Shown: positions 30,919 to 39,077 of the stretch, piece after piece
How positions within the stretch are numbered: the stretch's first letter is position 1
How the letters are laid out: every line of letters starts with the position of its first letter
Assembly: GCA_964565795.1 (NCBI GenBank)
Contig: CAZMGC010000005.1
Location: forward strand, 1-43,036
DNA: 43,036 nt
Direction of reading: 5' to 3'
DNA from: 2-01-FULL-39-10-A sp964565795
Lineage (GTDB): Bacteria > Patescibacteriota > Microgenomatia > Levybacterales > UBA12049
Made by a program: the position numbers and the translations under genes
The notes under the pieces: generated by a model
The model's input: the letters and a program-made list of their open reading frames with translations, nothing else
Databases searched by the model: none
What the model was told of the DNA's origin: nothing

Positions 30919-33132
30919 ATGGAGCAGACAAGGACGGATTTTAATATTAAAGGAATGCATTGTGCGTCCTGTGTAAATGTAATTGAAAAAAGCCTCAGAA
31001 AAATTGACGGAGTTAAGGAGGCGACTGTAAATTTAGCTACGGAATCAGGGTGCGTTGTATGTGAAAAGGAAGTTCCTGAAAAGAAAATAAAAGAAGCATT
31101 AAAGAAAGTTGGATATGAAGCGGAGTTTAATGTGTCACCTGAAGAAAAAACTGCCTCAAAATTAAAAGATCTGAAAATCTTAAAAATGAAAGTTTTAGCA
31201 GGGGCTATAATTTCCGCAGTAATCTTGTGGGGAAGTTTTCCTGGGCTTATGGATACAGCGCCCGCTATCATCAGAAATTATTATTTACAACTAGTTCTTT
31301 CAATTCCAGTGCAATTTATAATCGGTCTAACTTTTTATAGAGCATCACTTCCAGCCTTAAGAAATCGAATTGCAAATATGGATACTCTTGTAGCACTTGG
31401 GACGACAGTAGCATTTATATACTCCTCCTTTGTAACCTTTTTCCCCCAGATTCCAATGAGTGTAGGAATAGAGCCGATGCCATATTTTGATGTTTCTTCA
31501 GTCATTATTACTCTCATTCTTTTAGGCAGATTTATTGAGACAAAAGCGAAGCTTCAAACAAGTGACGCAATTAAAAAACTAATGAGTCTATCTGCGAAAA
31601 CAGCAAGAATTGTAATAGATGGCGTTGAAAAAGATGTGCCAATTGAAGAAGTAGTTGTAGGCTCAATTATAAGAGTAAGGCCTGGAGAAAAAGTTCCAGT
31701 GGATGGAGAAATAATTGAAGGAGAATCGAGCGTGGATGAATCTATGGTAACAGGAGAAAGTATTCCAGTCGATAAAGTTAAGGGTGATTTGGTAATTGGC
31801 GCGACAATAAATAAAACCGGAACCTTTCTTTATAAAGCGACCAAGGTAGGCCGTGACACTTTTCTCTCAAGAATAATAAAGCTGGTTGAAGAGGCTCAAA
31901 GTACAAAAGCACCAATTCAAAGGATGGCAGATCAGATCTCTGCATATTTTGTACCTGTGGTAATTTTACTCGCTATAGCGACTTTTATGGTCTGGTATCT
32001 TTTCGGGCCACAGCCAACTTTTCTTTATGCGCTACTTAATACTATTGCTGTCTTAATCATAGCCTGCCCTTGCGCTATGGGGCTCGCAACTCCTACGGCA
32101 ATTATGGTTTCCACTGGAATTGGAGCCGGAAAAGGGATACTTATTAAAGACGCCTCAATGCTTGAAAAATTGCATAAAGTAAACACGATTATTTTTGATA
32201 AAACAGGAACTCTAACTCTTGGAAAGCCTGAGGTTATAGATGTAATTCCATTAGGTGGAACTATAGAAGATGTTTTAATGCTTGCCGGGTCTCTTGAGAA
32301 AGGATCAGAGCATTCCTTAGCTGATGCAATTCTAAATAAAGTAAATGAAGAAAAGATCGAACTTTCAAATGTAGAAAAATTCCAGGCAATTAGCGGAAAA
32401 GGAATTTCAGGTTTTGTGAAAGGCAAAAAAATTATATTGGGAAATATTAGAATGATGGAATCGGAAGGGGTAAGTTTTGAAAAATATTTAGATAAAATAA
32501 GAGAATTTGAACAGGAGGGAAAAACTGTTGTTGTTTTAAGTATAGAAAAAGATTTAGTAGGGCTTATTATGATTCAGGATAATCTAAAAGATTCCGCAAT
32601 TGATTCGATTAAGCGTTTAAAGAAAGCTGGAGTAGAGGTTTTTATGATAACTGGAGACAACAAAGCGACTGCTGAAGCGATTGGGAGAAAAGCTGGAATT
32701 GAGAACATAATCTCAGAAGTTATGCCCGAGGATAAGGAAGGTGAAGTAAGAAAACTTCAAGAAATGGGCAAAGTAGTCGCAATGGTAGGAGACGGCATAA
32801 ATGATGCTCCTGCTCTCGCATCCTCGGATGTAGGAATTGCGATGGGGACTGGCACTGATGTCGCTATGGAGACAGCCGGAATTACTCTAATTAACAAAGA
32901 TTTAAATACAGTGGTTGAAGCAATTAATTTATCTAGAATTACTATGAGAACAATTAAGCTTAACTTTATATGGGCTTTTGGCTATAACATAATTCTAATT
33001 CCTGTCGCGATGGGTACACTTTACCCGGTATTAAGAATACTTATGAATCCGATTTTTGCTTCCTTTGCTATGGCAGCTAGCTCTATTTCAGTAGTAGGAA
33101 ATTCGTTATTATTAAAGAAACTGGCTAAATAA
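30919..33132 (+). CDS. copA: Copper-exporting P1B-type ATPase CopA
   Basis: 737 residues. One N-terminal HMA domain has GMHCASC (12-18) and an unusual second CVVC pair at 45-48. TGES is at 278-281, the transmembrane metal site CPC at 383-385 (ACPCAMGLATPT), the phosphorylated Asp at D427 (DKTGTLT) and the hinge GDGINDAPA near the C-terminus. CPC with the downstream Asn and Met-Ser helices is the Cu(I) class. It pumps Cu(I) out using ATP. It begins one base after the cupredoxin gene. Confidence 0.95.
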   Translation: MEQTRTDFNIKGMHCASCVNVIEKSLRKIDGVKEATVNLATESGCVVCEKEVPEKKIKEALKKVGYEAEFNVSPEEKTASKLKDLKILKMKVLAGAIISAVILWGSFPGLMDTAPAIIRNYYLQLVLSIPVQFIIGLTFYRASLPALRNRIANMDTLVALGTTVAFIYSSFVTFFPQIPMSVGIEPMPYFDVSSVIITLILLGRFIETKAKLQTSDAIKKLMSLSAKTARIVIDGVEKDVPIEEVVVGSIIRVRPGEKVPVDGEIIEGESSVDESMVTGESIPVDKVKGDLVIGATINKTGTFLYKATKVGRDTFLSRIIKLVEEAQSTKAPIQRMADQISAYFVPVVILLAIATFMVWYLFGPQPTFLYALLNTIAVLIIACPCAMGLATPTAIMVSTGIGAGKGILIKDASMLEKLHKVNTIIFDKTGTLTLGKPEVIDVIPLGGTIEDVLMLAGSLEKGSEHSLADAILNKVNEEKIELSNVEKFQAISGKGISGFVKGKKIILGNIRMMESEGVSFEKYLDKIREFEQEGKTVVVLSIEKDLVGLIMIQDNLKDSAIDSIKRLKKAGVEVFMITGDNKATAEAIGRKAGIENIISEVMPEDKEGEVRKLQEMGKVVAMVGDGINDAPALASSDVGIAMGTGTDVAMETAGITLINKDLNTVVEAINLSRITMRTIKLNFIWAFGYNIILIPVAMGTLYPVLRILMNPIFASFAMAASSISVVGNSLLLKKLAK

Positions 33133-33134
33133 TT

Positions 33135-34154
33135 ATGGAACTTGGAATAATATTTTTAACAGGACTTACTATCGGCGGACTGACTTGTCTTGCGGTTCAG
33201 GGTGGGCTTTTAGCCTCAGTAATTGCCTCAAGAGAAAAAGAAGGGATTGCGGAAAAAGGAAAAATAAATCCCGTTTTTCCTACTCTGGCATTTTTAATTT
33301 CCAAACTCATCGCATATGCAGCTTTAGGTTTTATTTTAGGATTATTTGGTTCTGCTATAAGTCTTACTTCTCAGGTCCAATCAGCTATTCAGATTTTTGC
33401 AGGAGTTTATATGATAATAATTGCCTTAAATTTATTTGATGTTCACCCTATTTTCAGATATGCTGTTATTCAGCCTCCCCGCTTTTTAACCAGAAGAATA
33501 AGAAATAAATCAAGAAGTAGTGATATTTTTGCGCCCGCTGTGTTAGGCGTAATGACTATATTTATTCCGTGCGGTACTACTCTGGCTATGGAAGCTTTAG
33601 CGATAAGTTCCGCAAGTCCTGTAAAGGGAGCCTTAATATTAGGAACATTTGTACTTGGTACTTTCCCAATGTTTTTCGGGATTGGATTTCTGACTGCAAA
33701 ATTAGGGGATAAGTTTAAGGATAGCTTCTTAAAGATTGCTGCCATTTTGCTTATTTTTCTGGGTATTATTTCTATTTATGGAGGACTTGTCGCTTTGGGA
33801 GCACCCATTTCTTTAAGTAAGCTTACGTCTTCAATTGGAAATGAGAGCGACCTTAAAATGTCGGTTGCATATCCGCCTGTTAAAAATGGATTTCAGGAGG
33901 TAAAAATTGACGTTTTAAGTAACGGATACAGCCCGTCTACTTTAGTTTTAAAAGAAGGAATTCCAGCAAAACTAACACTTATCACAAATGATACGTATTC
34001 TTGTTCGATTGCTTTTAGAATCCCTGCATTAAAAATTGGAGTAAATCTTAAGCCGACAGGAACAGAAGTGTTAGATCTGCCAAAGCTTAGCAAAGGAAAC
34101 TATTCATATACTTGTTCGATGGGGATGTATCAGGGGGTGATTAGAGTATTATGA
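33135..34154 (+). CDS. TauE/SafE-UreH-like membrane protein fused to cupredoxin domain
   Basis: 339 residues. The first 220 form about six transmembrane helices of the sulfite-exporter TauE/SafE / DsbD-like group, with the signature GLTIGGLTCLAVQGGLLAS (10-28) and its repeat VMTIFIPCGTTLAMEALA. Residues about 235-339 are an extracytoplasmic cupredoxin-like domain ending YTCSMGMYQGVIRV. Such fusions occur in copper and heavy-metal loci. Electron or metal transfer across the membrane is inferred. It overlaps the copZ start by 4 bp. Confidence 0.82.
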   Translation: MELGIIFLTGLTIGGLTCLAVQGGLLASVIASREKEGIAEKGKINPVFPTLAFLISKLIAYAALGFILGLFGSAISLTSQVQSAIQIFAGVYMIIIALNLFDVHPIFRYAVIQPPRFLTRRIRNKSRSSDIFAPAVLGVMTIFIPCGTTLAMEALAISSASPVKGALILGTFVLGTFPMFFGIGFLTAKLGDKFKDSFLKIAAILLIFLGIISIYGGLVALGAPISLSKLTSSIGNESDLKMSVAYPPVKNGFQEVKIDVLSNGYSPSTLVLKEGIPAKLTLITNDTYSCSIAFRIPALKIGVNLKPTGTEVLDLPKLSKGNYSYTCSMGMYQGVIRVL

Positions 34155-34360
34155 AGAAAATAAAACTAGATATTAAAGGAATGCATTGTTCCTCATGCGC
34201 TATGAATATTGATTTTGATTTAGAGGATTTGGAAGGAGTAAAAAGTGCTAAAACCAGTTATGCCAAGCAGTCAACCGAAGTGGAGTTTGATGAAAAAAAA
34301 GTTACTGAGAAAGATATAGCAGCGCAGATTAAAAAAACGGGATATAAGGCTGGTGAGTAA
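34151..34360 (+). CDS. copZ: Copper chaperone CopZ-like (HMA domain)
   Basis: 69 residues, a single heavy-metal-associated domain with the Cu(I) site GMHCSSC at about 10-16 and the C-terminal strand ending KKTGYKAGE. It carries Cu(I) in the cytoplasm to CopA. ATG overlaps the previous stop (ATGA), so it is coupled to the transporter-cupredoxin gene. Confidence 0.92.
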   Translation: MKKIKLDIKGMHCSSCAMNIDFDLEDLEGVKSAKTSYAKQSTEVEFDEKKVTEKDIAAQIKKTGYKAGE

Positions 34361-34366
34361 GCAACT

Positions 34367-34681
34367 ATGGTAAATATTCAAGTGGATGAGTTAAAGAGAA
34401 AAATTGATTCAGGGGAAAAGATAACAATAATTGACGTCAGAACTCCTATGGAGGTAGCGCGCGGAAAAATTGAAAATAGTCTAAATCTACCTCTAGATTT
34501 CTTCGAATCTGAAATAGAGGGAAAAGTGAAAGATAAAAATTTAGAAGTTTATCTTTATTGTCTGTCGGGCGGCAGAAGCATAATGGCAGCACAAATTATG
34601 GAAAGAAAAGGTTATAAAAATGTAAATAATGTTATAAGCGGACTTCTTGCCTGGCGATCAAAAGGATATTCCCTTGTCTAA
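34367..34681 (+). CDS. Single-domain rhodanese-like protein
   Basis: 104 residues, one rhodanese domain: TIIDVRTPMEVARGKIENSL and active-site Cys C65 in YCLSGGRS, then VISGLLAWRSKGY. It would carry a persulfide or transfer sulfane sulfur. As the last gene of the copper operon (6 bp after copZ) it may help repair copper-damaged Fe-S clusters or supply sulfide (inference). Confidence 0.88.
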   Translation: MVNIQVDELKRKIDSGEKITIIDVRTPMEVARGKIENSLNLPLDFFESEIEGKVKDKNLEVYLYCLSGGRSIMAAQIMERKGYKNVNNVISGLLAWRSKGYSLV

Positions 34682-34708
34682 TTGCTTTATTTTTTAGCCT
34701 TATAGTAG

Positions 34709-34714
34709 TATAAT
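34709..34714 (+). promoter_or_regulatory. -10 element, leaderless promoter of the 34722 gene
   Basis: TATAAT, 7 nt before the ATG, with TTTATT at 34686-34691 (17-bp spacer). The surrounding bases resemble the promoters at 26476 and 28304. Confidence 0.7.
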
Positions 34715-34721
34715 CTCAGCC

Positions 34722-35210
34722 ATGACAGAAAGAAAAGCTAGACGAACACCAGAAGGTTTTAAGATAAGAAGAGTTTACATGCAGCCTGATACTGTTATTA
34801 GAATCGTTCCACCAGGTGGAGAAAAAGTTCTTGATCAAGAGGAGTTAAGGGTACAGCAGGATCTTGCGCTTGGAAAAGCAAGAAGATTTTTCCATGCGAA
34901 TGCACAAGATATAGCATATACGATGGCAGGAGGAATTGAAGACTTAGATAGAATAGATGCCGAAGGATTAAGAGGTGTGACTTTGGGTTTAAAAGCTGTA
35001 GGGCTTGGAGTTTCTGACGTATTGAGAAGCGTTAGGATAAGTTTGCAAGAAAGACCTTTTGGCGATACGCATACTGTTTATTCAAGAGATGCGATAACAG
35101 CATACGGAGCATTATTAACTGATGACAGAAGAAGATTGGACGAAGAAACTGGCGAAGCAGAAGTTGCTCCAAAACCCAGATCTAGAGGACCTAAGGCTCC
35201 AAAGGTATAG
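34722..35210 (+). CDS. Hypothetical protein, 162 aa
   Basis: No family recognised. Basic, Arg-rich, without signal peptide or Cys. A central helical part (GLKAVGLGVSDVLRSVRISL) and a Lys/Pro/Arg tail (APKPRSRGPKAPKV) could bind nucleic acid, but this is a guess from composition. It has its own leaderless promoter. Confidence 0.6.
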   Translation: MTERKARRTPEGFKIRRVYMQPDTVIRIVPPGGEKVLDQEELRVQQDLALGKARRFFHANAQDIAYTMAGGIEDLDRIDAEGLRGVTLGLKAVGLGVSDVLRSVRISLQERPFGDTHTVYSRDAITAYGALLTDDRRRLDEETGEAEVAPKPRSRGPKAPKV

Positions 35211-35213
35211 TGT

Positions 35214-35219
35214 TATAAT
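35214..35219 (+). promoter_or_regulatory. -10 element, leaderless promoter of the DUF1905 gene
   Basis: TATAAT, 6 nt before the GTG start. No clear -35. Confidence 0.6.
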
Positions 35220-35225
35220 TTTTTA

Positions 35226-35525
35226 GTGTCTGATTTAGAATACTCATTTAAGCTTCGTTTAAATATTTGGGATGGGCCTGCTCCATGGTATTATTTCGAA
35301 CTTCCAGAAAATGAATCTTCGTATATTAGGCGCGAATTTAGACATTTGCACCGCGGATGGGGTTCAATTCCGGTGACTGCACAAATAAATGATACTACTT
35401 GGAAAACTTCTATTTTCTGGGAGAAAAAAGGCCAGTATTTATTATTTGTAAAAAAAGACATAAGAACTCGGGAGAAAATAACAAATGGGGACATAGTAGA
35501 TATAAAAATAGAGCTCACCCCATAA
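35226..35525 (+). CDS. DUF1905 domain protein
   Basis: 99 residues from GTG. Matches the DUF1905 pattern: PWYYFELPENESSYIRREF, GWGSIPVTAQINDTTWKTSI, FVKKDIRTREKITNGDIVDI. The family forms a small beta barrel and often occurs alone or with YdeI/OmdA domains. Biochemical function unknown. Followed directly by an intrinsic terminator. Confidence 0.85.
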   Translation: MSDLEYSFKLRLNIWDGPAPWYYFELPENESSYIRREFRHLHRGWGSIPVTAQINDTTWKTSIFWEKKGQYLLFVKKDIRTREKITNGDIVDIKIELTP

Positions 35526-35558
35526 AAAACTATACTTCCCCCAAGTGTAGTTTTTTTT
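35524..35558. terminator. Intrinsic terminator, bidirectional form
   Basis: Stem CTATACTT (35530-35537) pairs with AAGTGTAG (35543-35550) with one T-G pair around a C5 loop, followed by eight T. Six A precede it, so it can work on both strands, serving the DUF1905 gene and possibly the TrhO gene. Confidence 0.88.
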
Positions 35559-35643
35559 ATCATCCCGAGTAACTATCCATACACTATATTAATGGCATAC
35601 TGCTAAATCCAGACACTAAATGTGTATTAAATTTGTAAGAAAA

Positions 35644-36531
35644 TTAATTAGTTTTGAGGCTATTTGTGGGTCTTCTTTCTAATTCTACTTTTCCGCTTTT
35701 TGCGCAATCCACACAGATTATTCCATAAGTGTTCTTTTTCCCATCAAAATAATCTTCCAGATTTTCGCTTTTTGCGCCACAAACTCTGCATTTTCCGATA
35801 ATTTTATGGTTTGGATCTTCAGTATTAAATCCAATCATCTCGCGCTGGTCAAAAACCAAAAGCTTTCCCTCAAAGTATGTGTTAGGAAATTTTTCCATGA
35901 ATGTGACTATCCCATTTTCTAATTGGTAAACTTCTTTAAATCCATATTTGATGAGAAGTCCTGATGCTGTTTCACATCTAACTCCACCAGTACAAACTGT
36001 AACTACAGTTTTATTTTTTAGTTTTTCTATTGATTTTATCGCCTTTGGCACATCTCTAAAATGTCCGAGACCTTCTGGCCAGATAGAATTTTTAAAACGA
36101 CCCACTTCAAATTCATAGTCATTTCTCATGTCTACGACGTAAAATTCTTTTCCTTCTTCGTACCATTCTTTAAGTTTTTCAGCACTTAAATGTCTTCCTG
36201 TAACTTTTTTAAGTGGCCCAAAATCTTTATCTGGTACACCTGTTGTAACAATTTCTGGACGGACTTTTACTGAAAGCTTTGGAAAAGAATTACCTGTTCC
36301 TTCACTTTTTTTCCAGTTTATTTCCTTAAGTCTTCTATCGTTTTCAACTAACTTTATGTATTTTTCTGTGTTTTCCGTAGTTCCCTCTAAGGTTCCGTTA
36401 ATACCCTCCTCGGCAATTATTATCCGGCCTTTTAGACCCAAAGCCTCGCAATATGCTCTGTGCTGGATCATGAGTTCCCTAGGATCTTTAATTTTTACAT
36501 ATTTATAATAAAGCAAAACCTGGTATTTCAT
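35644..36531 (-). CDS. trhO: tRNA uridine(34) hydroxylase TrhO (rhodanese-type)
   Basis: 295 residues. The N-terminal acylphosphatase-like domain (IIIAEEGINGTLEG) is followed by a rhodanese domain with active Cys C180 in CTGGVRCE, and a C-terminal two-knuckle zinc site (CRVCG and CVDC). TrhO makes 5-hydroxyuridine at tRNA position 34 using O2 and prephenate-independent chemistry. The ATG at 36531 is preferred over 36537: the -10 is only 2 nt from the first ATG but 8 nt from the second. Confidence 0.92.
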   Translation of the reverse strand: MKYQVLLYYKYVKIKDPRELMIQHRAYCEALGLKGRIIIAEEGINGTLEGTTENTEKYIKLVENDRRLKEINWKKSEGTGNSFPKLSVKVRPEIVTTGVPDKDFGPLKKVTGRHLSAEKLKEWYEEGKEFYVVDMRNDYEFEVGRFKNSIWPEGLGHFRDVPKAIKSIEKLKNKTVVTVCTGGVRCETASGLLIKYGFKEVYQLENGIVTFMEKFPNTYFEGKLLVFDQREMIGFNTEDPNHKIIGKCRVCGAKSENLEDYFDGKKNTYGIICVDCAKSGKVELERRPTNSLKTN

Positions 36532-36539
36532 AGGCATAT

Positions 36540-36590
36540 ATTATACCTCATGTAAGGGAAGTTGCAATTTTGAAGGTTTAAACCTATAAT
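36540..36590. promoter_or_regulatory. Divergent promoters sharing one palindromic -35
   Basis: TTGCAA at 36562-36567 is its own reverse complement. Leftward, TATAAT (36540-36545, minus) is 16 bp away and 8 nt before trhO's second ATG. Rightward, TATAAT (36585-36590) is 17 bp away and 9 nt before the ATG at 36600. Confidence 0.7.
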
Positions 36591-36599
36591 ATGCAACTT

Positions 36600-36857
36600 A
36601 TGATTGAGTATCCAAGATTAAATTCGGTTGAAGGCCAGCCGTTAAAAAGAGAAATTGTGTTTGAGGGTAAAGTATATGGAAAATTGGATCTATCCGATTC
36701 TGCAATGCCAAGAACAATATGGCGAAGCACAAGAGAACTTCCTGTAGAAGTGTTAAAGGCCGCGATTGTTGAAAGTCAAAGAATTCAAGATATATCGGAT
36801 CGAATTAGACACGCAGCCTCTGATTATATTTCTCGAGAAAATCCTCAAGCAACCTAA
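36600..36857 (+). CDS. Hypothetical protein, 85 aa
   Basis: No family recognised. Soluble, with a beta N-terminus and helical C-terminus (VEVLKAAIVESQRIQDISDR). An upstream ATG at 36591 directly abuts the -10 and would fall outside the transcript, so the ATG at 36600 (MIEYPRLNSV) is chosen. Converges on the 36863 gene with a 5-bp gap. Confidence 0.6.
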   Translation: MIEYPRLNSVEGQPLKREIVFEGKVYGKLDLSDSAMPRTIWRSTRELPVEVLKAAIVESQRIQDISDRIRHAASDYISRENPQAT

Positions 36858-36862
36858 AATTA

Positions 36863-37216
36863 TTAAAACCTGAGATTAGCAAGTTCTTGCCTAAGAGATG
36901 AAATATGGTCTGCTTCTTCTAGACTTAAATTAAATCTTCTATTTCCACCTGAAGCTTGTGGAAATGAACAGATAACCGCTCTTCTAAGATTTGGAATTAA
37001 TTTTCCAGAATCAGCCAACTCTTCTGTTCCGCCATCATCGGATTTGTCATCTCTACAATCTTCCTTATGTAAAGAAAGAGTAACTTGTCTCCTCATTAGA
37101 AAAGGTGTTTGGCCGTCTAAAATTAATCTTTCAATAGTTCTTACAGTAGGTCGCCAGTTTGGTGGTAGCGGCTCGGGAGCAGGAGTAGATGCGATAGTTT
37201 CTGCTGGGTGCGGCAC
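36863..37216 (-). CDS. Hypothetical protein, 117 aa
   Basis: GTG start at 37216-37214. No family recognised. A Pro-rich N-terminus (STPAPEPLPPNWRPTVRTIE) is followed by a charged region and a helical C-terminal end (ADHISSLRQELANLRF). A -10 AATAAT 7 nt upstream with TTGCTT 17 bp further supports the start. An opposite frame at 37044-37247 is a shadow. Confidence 0.55.
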   Translation of the reverse strand: MPHPAETIASTPAPEPLPPNWRPTVRTIERLILDGQTPFLMRRQVTLSLHKEDCRDDKSDDGGTEELADSGKLIPNLRRAVICSFPQASGGNRRFNLSLEEADHISSLRQELANLRF

Positions 37217-37223
37217 TACGCTT

Positions 37224-37252
37224 ATTATTATTCTTGAAAGTGCTTAAAGCAA
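37224..37252 (-). promoter_or_regulatory. Promoter of the 37216 gene, leaderless
   Basis: Minus strand: TTGCTT (37247-37252), 17-bp spacer, AATAAT (37224-37229), 7 nt before GTG. Confidence 0.55.
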
Positions 37253-37290
37253 TAGCCATTTTGTATTTTTCTTAATGTTGGGTTTTCAGC

Positions 37291-37296
37291 TATAAT
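37291..37296 (+). promoter_or_regulatory. -10 element, leaderless promoter of the exchanger gene
   Basis: TATAAT, 6 nt before the ATG. Confidence 0.65.
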
Positions 37297-37302
37297 TACT
37301 TA

Positions 37303-38295
37303 ATGCAAATTTTAATAAGTCTCTTTCTTTTTGGATTAGGTTTACTGGCGCTAGTTAAATCTAGCTCTGTTCTGGTTGATGGAGCTAGTAGTATTGCGAA
37401 AAAATATAAAATTTCTCCATTAGTAATAGGACTAACGATCGTTGCATTTGGAACTTCAGCACCTGAACTTTTAGTATCTGTCACATCAGCGCTATCAGGT
37501 TCTACGGATATTGCACTGGGAAATGTAATTGGATCAAATATTTTCAATATATTAGTAATACTTGGGGTATCTGCGCTAATTTATCCAATGAGTATAAAAA
37601 GAAGCACTGTTTGGAAAGAAATTCCTTTTTCTCTACTCGCAGCAGTATTAGTTTTACTTCTTGCAGCAGGAGTATTTATAAATCACGGTATAGGAATTGA
37701 TTTAACAAGCACAGAGATCATAGGAAATTTAACACGTAACTATGGATTTATTCTTTTATCAATATTTGCCATATTTCTAATTTATGTTTTCGGAATTACA
37801 AAAAATTCTAAGGAAGAAAATGAGCTTGTAATTAAAAACTATTCGTTACCTATTTCTATAATTATGATAGCCGCGGGGCTGATAGGTCTAAGTGTTTCAG
37901 CAAAGTTTTTAGTTACCGATTCCGCTATTCAGATAGCGAGATTTCTAAATGTTTCTGAGGGTTTAATTGGTCTTACTTTAGTCGCAGCTGGAACAAGTCT
38001 TCCGGAGCTTGCGACGAGCGTGGTGGCTGCTTTAAAAAAGAATTCTGACATTGCGATTGGAAATATAGTGGGGTCGAATATTTTTAATATCTTATTTATT
38101 TTAGGAGTAACATTATTAATTAGCGCAGTGCCCATTTCAGGTCAGAATGTATTCGATATTTTATTCTTAGTATTTACGACTTTAATTTTATTCTTTCTCG
38201 TTTTTGTGTTTCAGAAATATAAACTTAAAAAAATTGAAGGGATTTTAATGTTAGGACTTTACTTTATTTATTTGGGATATCTAATAGTTAGATAA
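37303..38295 (+). CDS. Na+/Ca2+ exchanger family (CaCA, YrbG-like) membrane protein
   Basis: 330 residues, about ten transmembrane helices in two inverted repeats. Each repeat carries the alpha motif: GLTIVAFGTSAPELLVS with GNVIGSNIFNILVILG, and GLTLVAAGTSLPELATS with GNIVGSNIFNILFILG. The acidic Glu in each PEL and the Asn in GSN are the ion-binding residues. It exchanges Ca2+ (or another cation) for Na+ or H+. Length is typical for bacterial YrbG. Confidence 0.93.
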   Translation: MQILISLFLFGLGLLALVKSSSVLVDGASSIAKKYKISPLVIGLTIVAFGTSAPELLVSVTSALSGSTDIALGNVIGSNIFNILVILGVSALIYPMSIKRSTVWKEIPFSLLAAVLVLLLAAGVFINHGIGIDLTSTEIIGNLTRNYGFILLSIFAIFLIYVFGITKNSKEENELVIKNYSLPISIIMIAAGLIGLSVSAKFLVTDSAIQIARFLNVSEGLIGLTLVAAGTSLPELATSVVAALKKNSDIAIGNIVGSNIFNILFILGVTLLISAVPISGQNVFDILFLVFTTLILFFLVFVFQKYKLKKIEGILMLGLYFIYLGYLIVR

Positions 38296-38302
38296 TTTTT
38301 AT

Positions 38303-38806
38303 ATGGGTAAGCGAATAGTGGTAAACGACAAGATGCAAAAGAACTATTCTTATCTTCTTTCAGAGCCCAGCGGCAAGAACTTTGATCCGGAATTTAAACC
38401 CGAATTAACACCTAAAGAAATGTTAAAGCTTGGAGTTTTTGGCGGGCGATACATGACTGATTGTCAGAACGAATTTCCAAAAGATTGGTTTGATCAGGCA
38501 AAATTAGACCCAAATGGTCCTGATAAAAGCTTGAACCTTTTTAAAGTTAATGCTTCACAGCCTTTAAAGGTCTGGATAAAAAATGGTTGGATTAGATCTC
38601 AAGATCCAAGAGGTTGGTTTCAGTGGTATTGCCGCTATTATATTGGCAGGCGATCAGTTGATGATGATAGGCAAATCAAGCGCTGGAAAGCTATAAAACG
38701 TCATATCGCTCAAGTTAAAAGGAATTGTGGAAAAGGAGATTTAAGTTGTAGGCCTCGTCAGCGCCAGGCAATTCTTCACTGGGCATATGATTCCAGAAAA
38801 ATTTAG
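38303..38806 (+). CDS. Conserved hypothetical protein, 167 aa
   Basis: Aromatic and Arg-rich, with a striking block DPRGWFQWYCRYYIGRR (about 113-129) and several conserved-looking motifs (GVFGGRYMTDCQNEFPKDWF; LSCRPRQRQAILHWAYDSR). I recall such proteins as conserved hypotheticals but know no function. It begins 7 bp after the exchanger gene, so it is likely co-transcribed, and overlaps the convergent 38803 gene by 4 bp. Confidence 0.75.
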   Translation: MGKRIVVNDKMQKNYSYLLSEPSGKNFDPEFKPELTPKEMLKLGVFGGRYMTDCQNEFPKDWFDQAKLDPNGPDKSLNLFKVNASQPLKVWIKNGWIRSQDPRGWFQWYCRYYIGRRSVDDDRQIKRWKAIKRHIAQVKRNCGKGDLSCRPRQRQAILHWAYDSRKI

Positions 38807-39039
38807 CGTTCTACTAGGCTTTGACGGCCTGAACGTCTTGGAAGAGGTCTGTCTCCAATTAAATTCTTTCTAATAGGTGCTAAAGCTGTAAGATGTGGAG
38901 TGTGATCTATAACTTTAGGAGCATGTTCACCTTGTGGTACAAGTTTTATAACTAGTTCTCTCATTGCATTTGGACTAATTCCATCTGCTCCTTGAGGTGT
39001 TGGTCCTCCTGATCTCATTACTTCGTGAATTCCTGGCAT
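38803..39039 (-). CDS. Hypothetical protein, 78 aa
   Basis: No family recognised. Pro- and basic-residue-rich (MPGIHEVMRSGGPTPQGADG). A complete promoter just after metK supports it: TTGACA, 16 bp, TATAAT, 8 nt, ATG. Confidence 0.55.
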   Translation of the reverse strand: MPGIHEVMRSGGPTPQGADGISPNAMRELVIKLVPQGEHAPKVIDHTPHLTALAPIRKNLIGDRPLPRRSGRQSLVER

Positions 39040-39047
39040 AAGAGGTT

Positions 39048-39075
39048 ATTATAGTTTGAGTTTAAGATTTGTCAA
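39048..39075 (-). promoter_or_regulatory. Promoter of the 39039 gene, leaderless
   Basis: Minus strand: TTGACA (39070-39075), 16-bp spacer, TATAAT (39048-39053), 8 nt before the ATG. It lies entirely in the 38-bp gap after metK. Confidence 0.75.
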
Positions 39076-39077
39076 AT

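Noticed and set aside
36591..36599. ATG at 36591 as the start of the 85-aa gene
   Set aside because: It abuts the -10 TATAAT and would lie upstream of the expected transcript start.
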